Under the pieces are notes generated by a model, which did not search any database, was not told where the DNA came from, and saw only the letters and a program-made list of their open reading frames with translations. A program made the translations under genes and the position numbers. Below are positions 17,236 to 17,265 of a stretch of 17,265 bases of DNA, one piece after another (position 1 is the stretch's first letter; each line of letters opens with the position of its first letter). Source of the stretch: a bacterium (GTDB lineage Bacteria; Bacillota_I; Bacilli_A; Mycoplasmatales; Mycoplasmoidaceae); assembly GCA_017645255.1 (NCBI GenBank), contig JAGCPI010000022.1, positions 1-17,265 of the forward strand. Reading direction: 5' to 3'.

Positions 17236-17265
17236 GGCAAGTCTTGGGAGTTATGCTCAAGCTAA

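Noticed and set aside
1..17265. Insertion sequences, CRISPR arrays, prophage or restriction genes
   Set aside because: No transposase, integrase, methylase or nuclease motif, terminal repeat or regularly spaced direct repeat was seen on either strand.

Overview
The window is AT-rich and reads correctly only if UGA is translated as tryptophan (genetic code 4). Most genes contain in-frame UGA at conserved Trp positions, for example SDPWP in TrmB. Together with small gaps, short genes and a Cys-Pro-Met-Ile-Ser tRNA run, this points to a mollicute (Mycoplasma/Ureaplasma/Spiroplasma-like bacterium). The fused NadD-YqeK protein and a DUF3196-like neighbour suggest the M. pneumoniae/M. penetrans side of the group, but that placement is inference.

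Minus strand, 1-7935. At the left edge is the N-terminal part of a protein with 13 cysteines packed into about 45 residues. Next to it is a 651-aa protein whose first ~405 residues are phosphoglycerate kinase and whose last ~240 are a DeoD-type purine nucleoside phosphorylase, in one reading frame. A perfect 12-bp hairpin followed by a T-run separates it from an upstream two-gene operon: a 1447-aa membrane-anchored surface protein with large divergent internal repeats, then a 367-aa four-helix membrane protein. The two share a short motif at the end of their outer regions.

Plus strand, 8125-9473. A DUF402/Ntdp-type nucleoside phosphatase gene is followed after 5 bases by a mollicute protein resembling DUF3196. 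Minus strand, 9470-11047: ispH then trmB. The trmB end overlaps the DUF3196-like gene tail to tail by 4 bases. Between ispH and nadD lies a perfect 19-bp palindrome close to a Fur/PerR box.

Plus strand, 11263-16729. A compact series runs nadD-yqeK (fused), pyrG, hisS and a class 3 aldehyde dehydrogenase; pyrG and hisS overlap by 37 bases and hisS and the dehydrogenase are 3 bases apart. From 16795 to 17235 there are five CCA-encoding tRNA genes (Cys, Pro, elongator Met, Ile2-CAU, Ser-UGA).

The shared theme is nucleotide and cofactor economy: purine salvage (PNP), CTP synthesis, NAD synthesis, nucleoside polyphosphate hydrolysis (Ntdp, YqeK) and glycolytic ATP production (PGK). Beside it sits an unrelated, probably lineage-specific surface-protein operon. 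No mobile element, CRISPR array or rRNA was seen, and no stretch over 300 bases lacks a gene.
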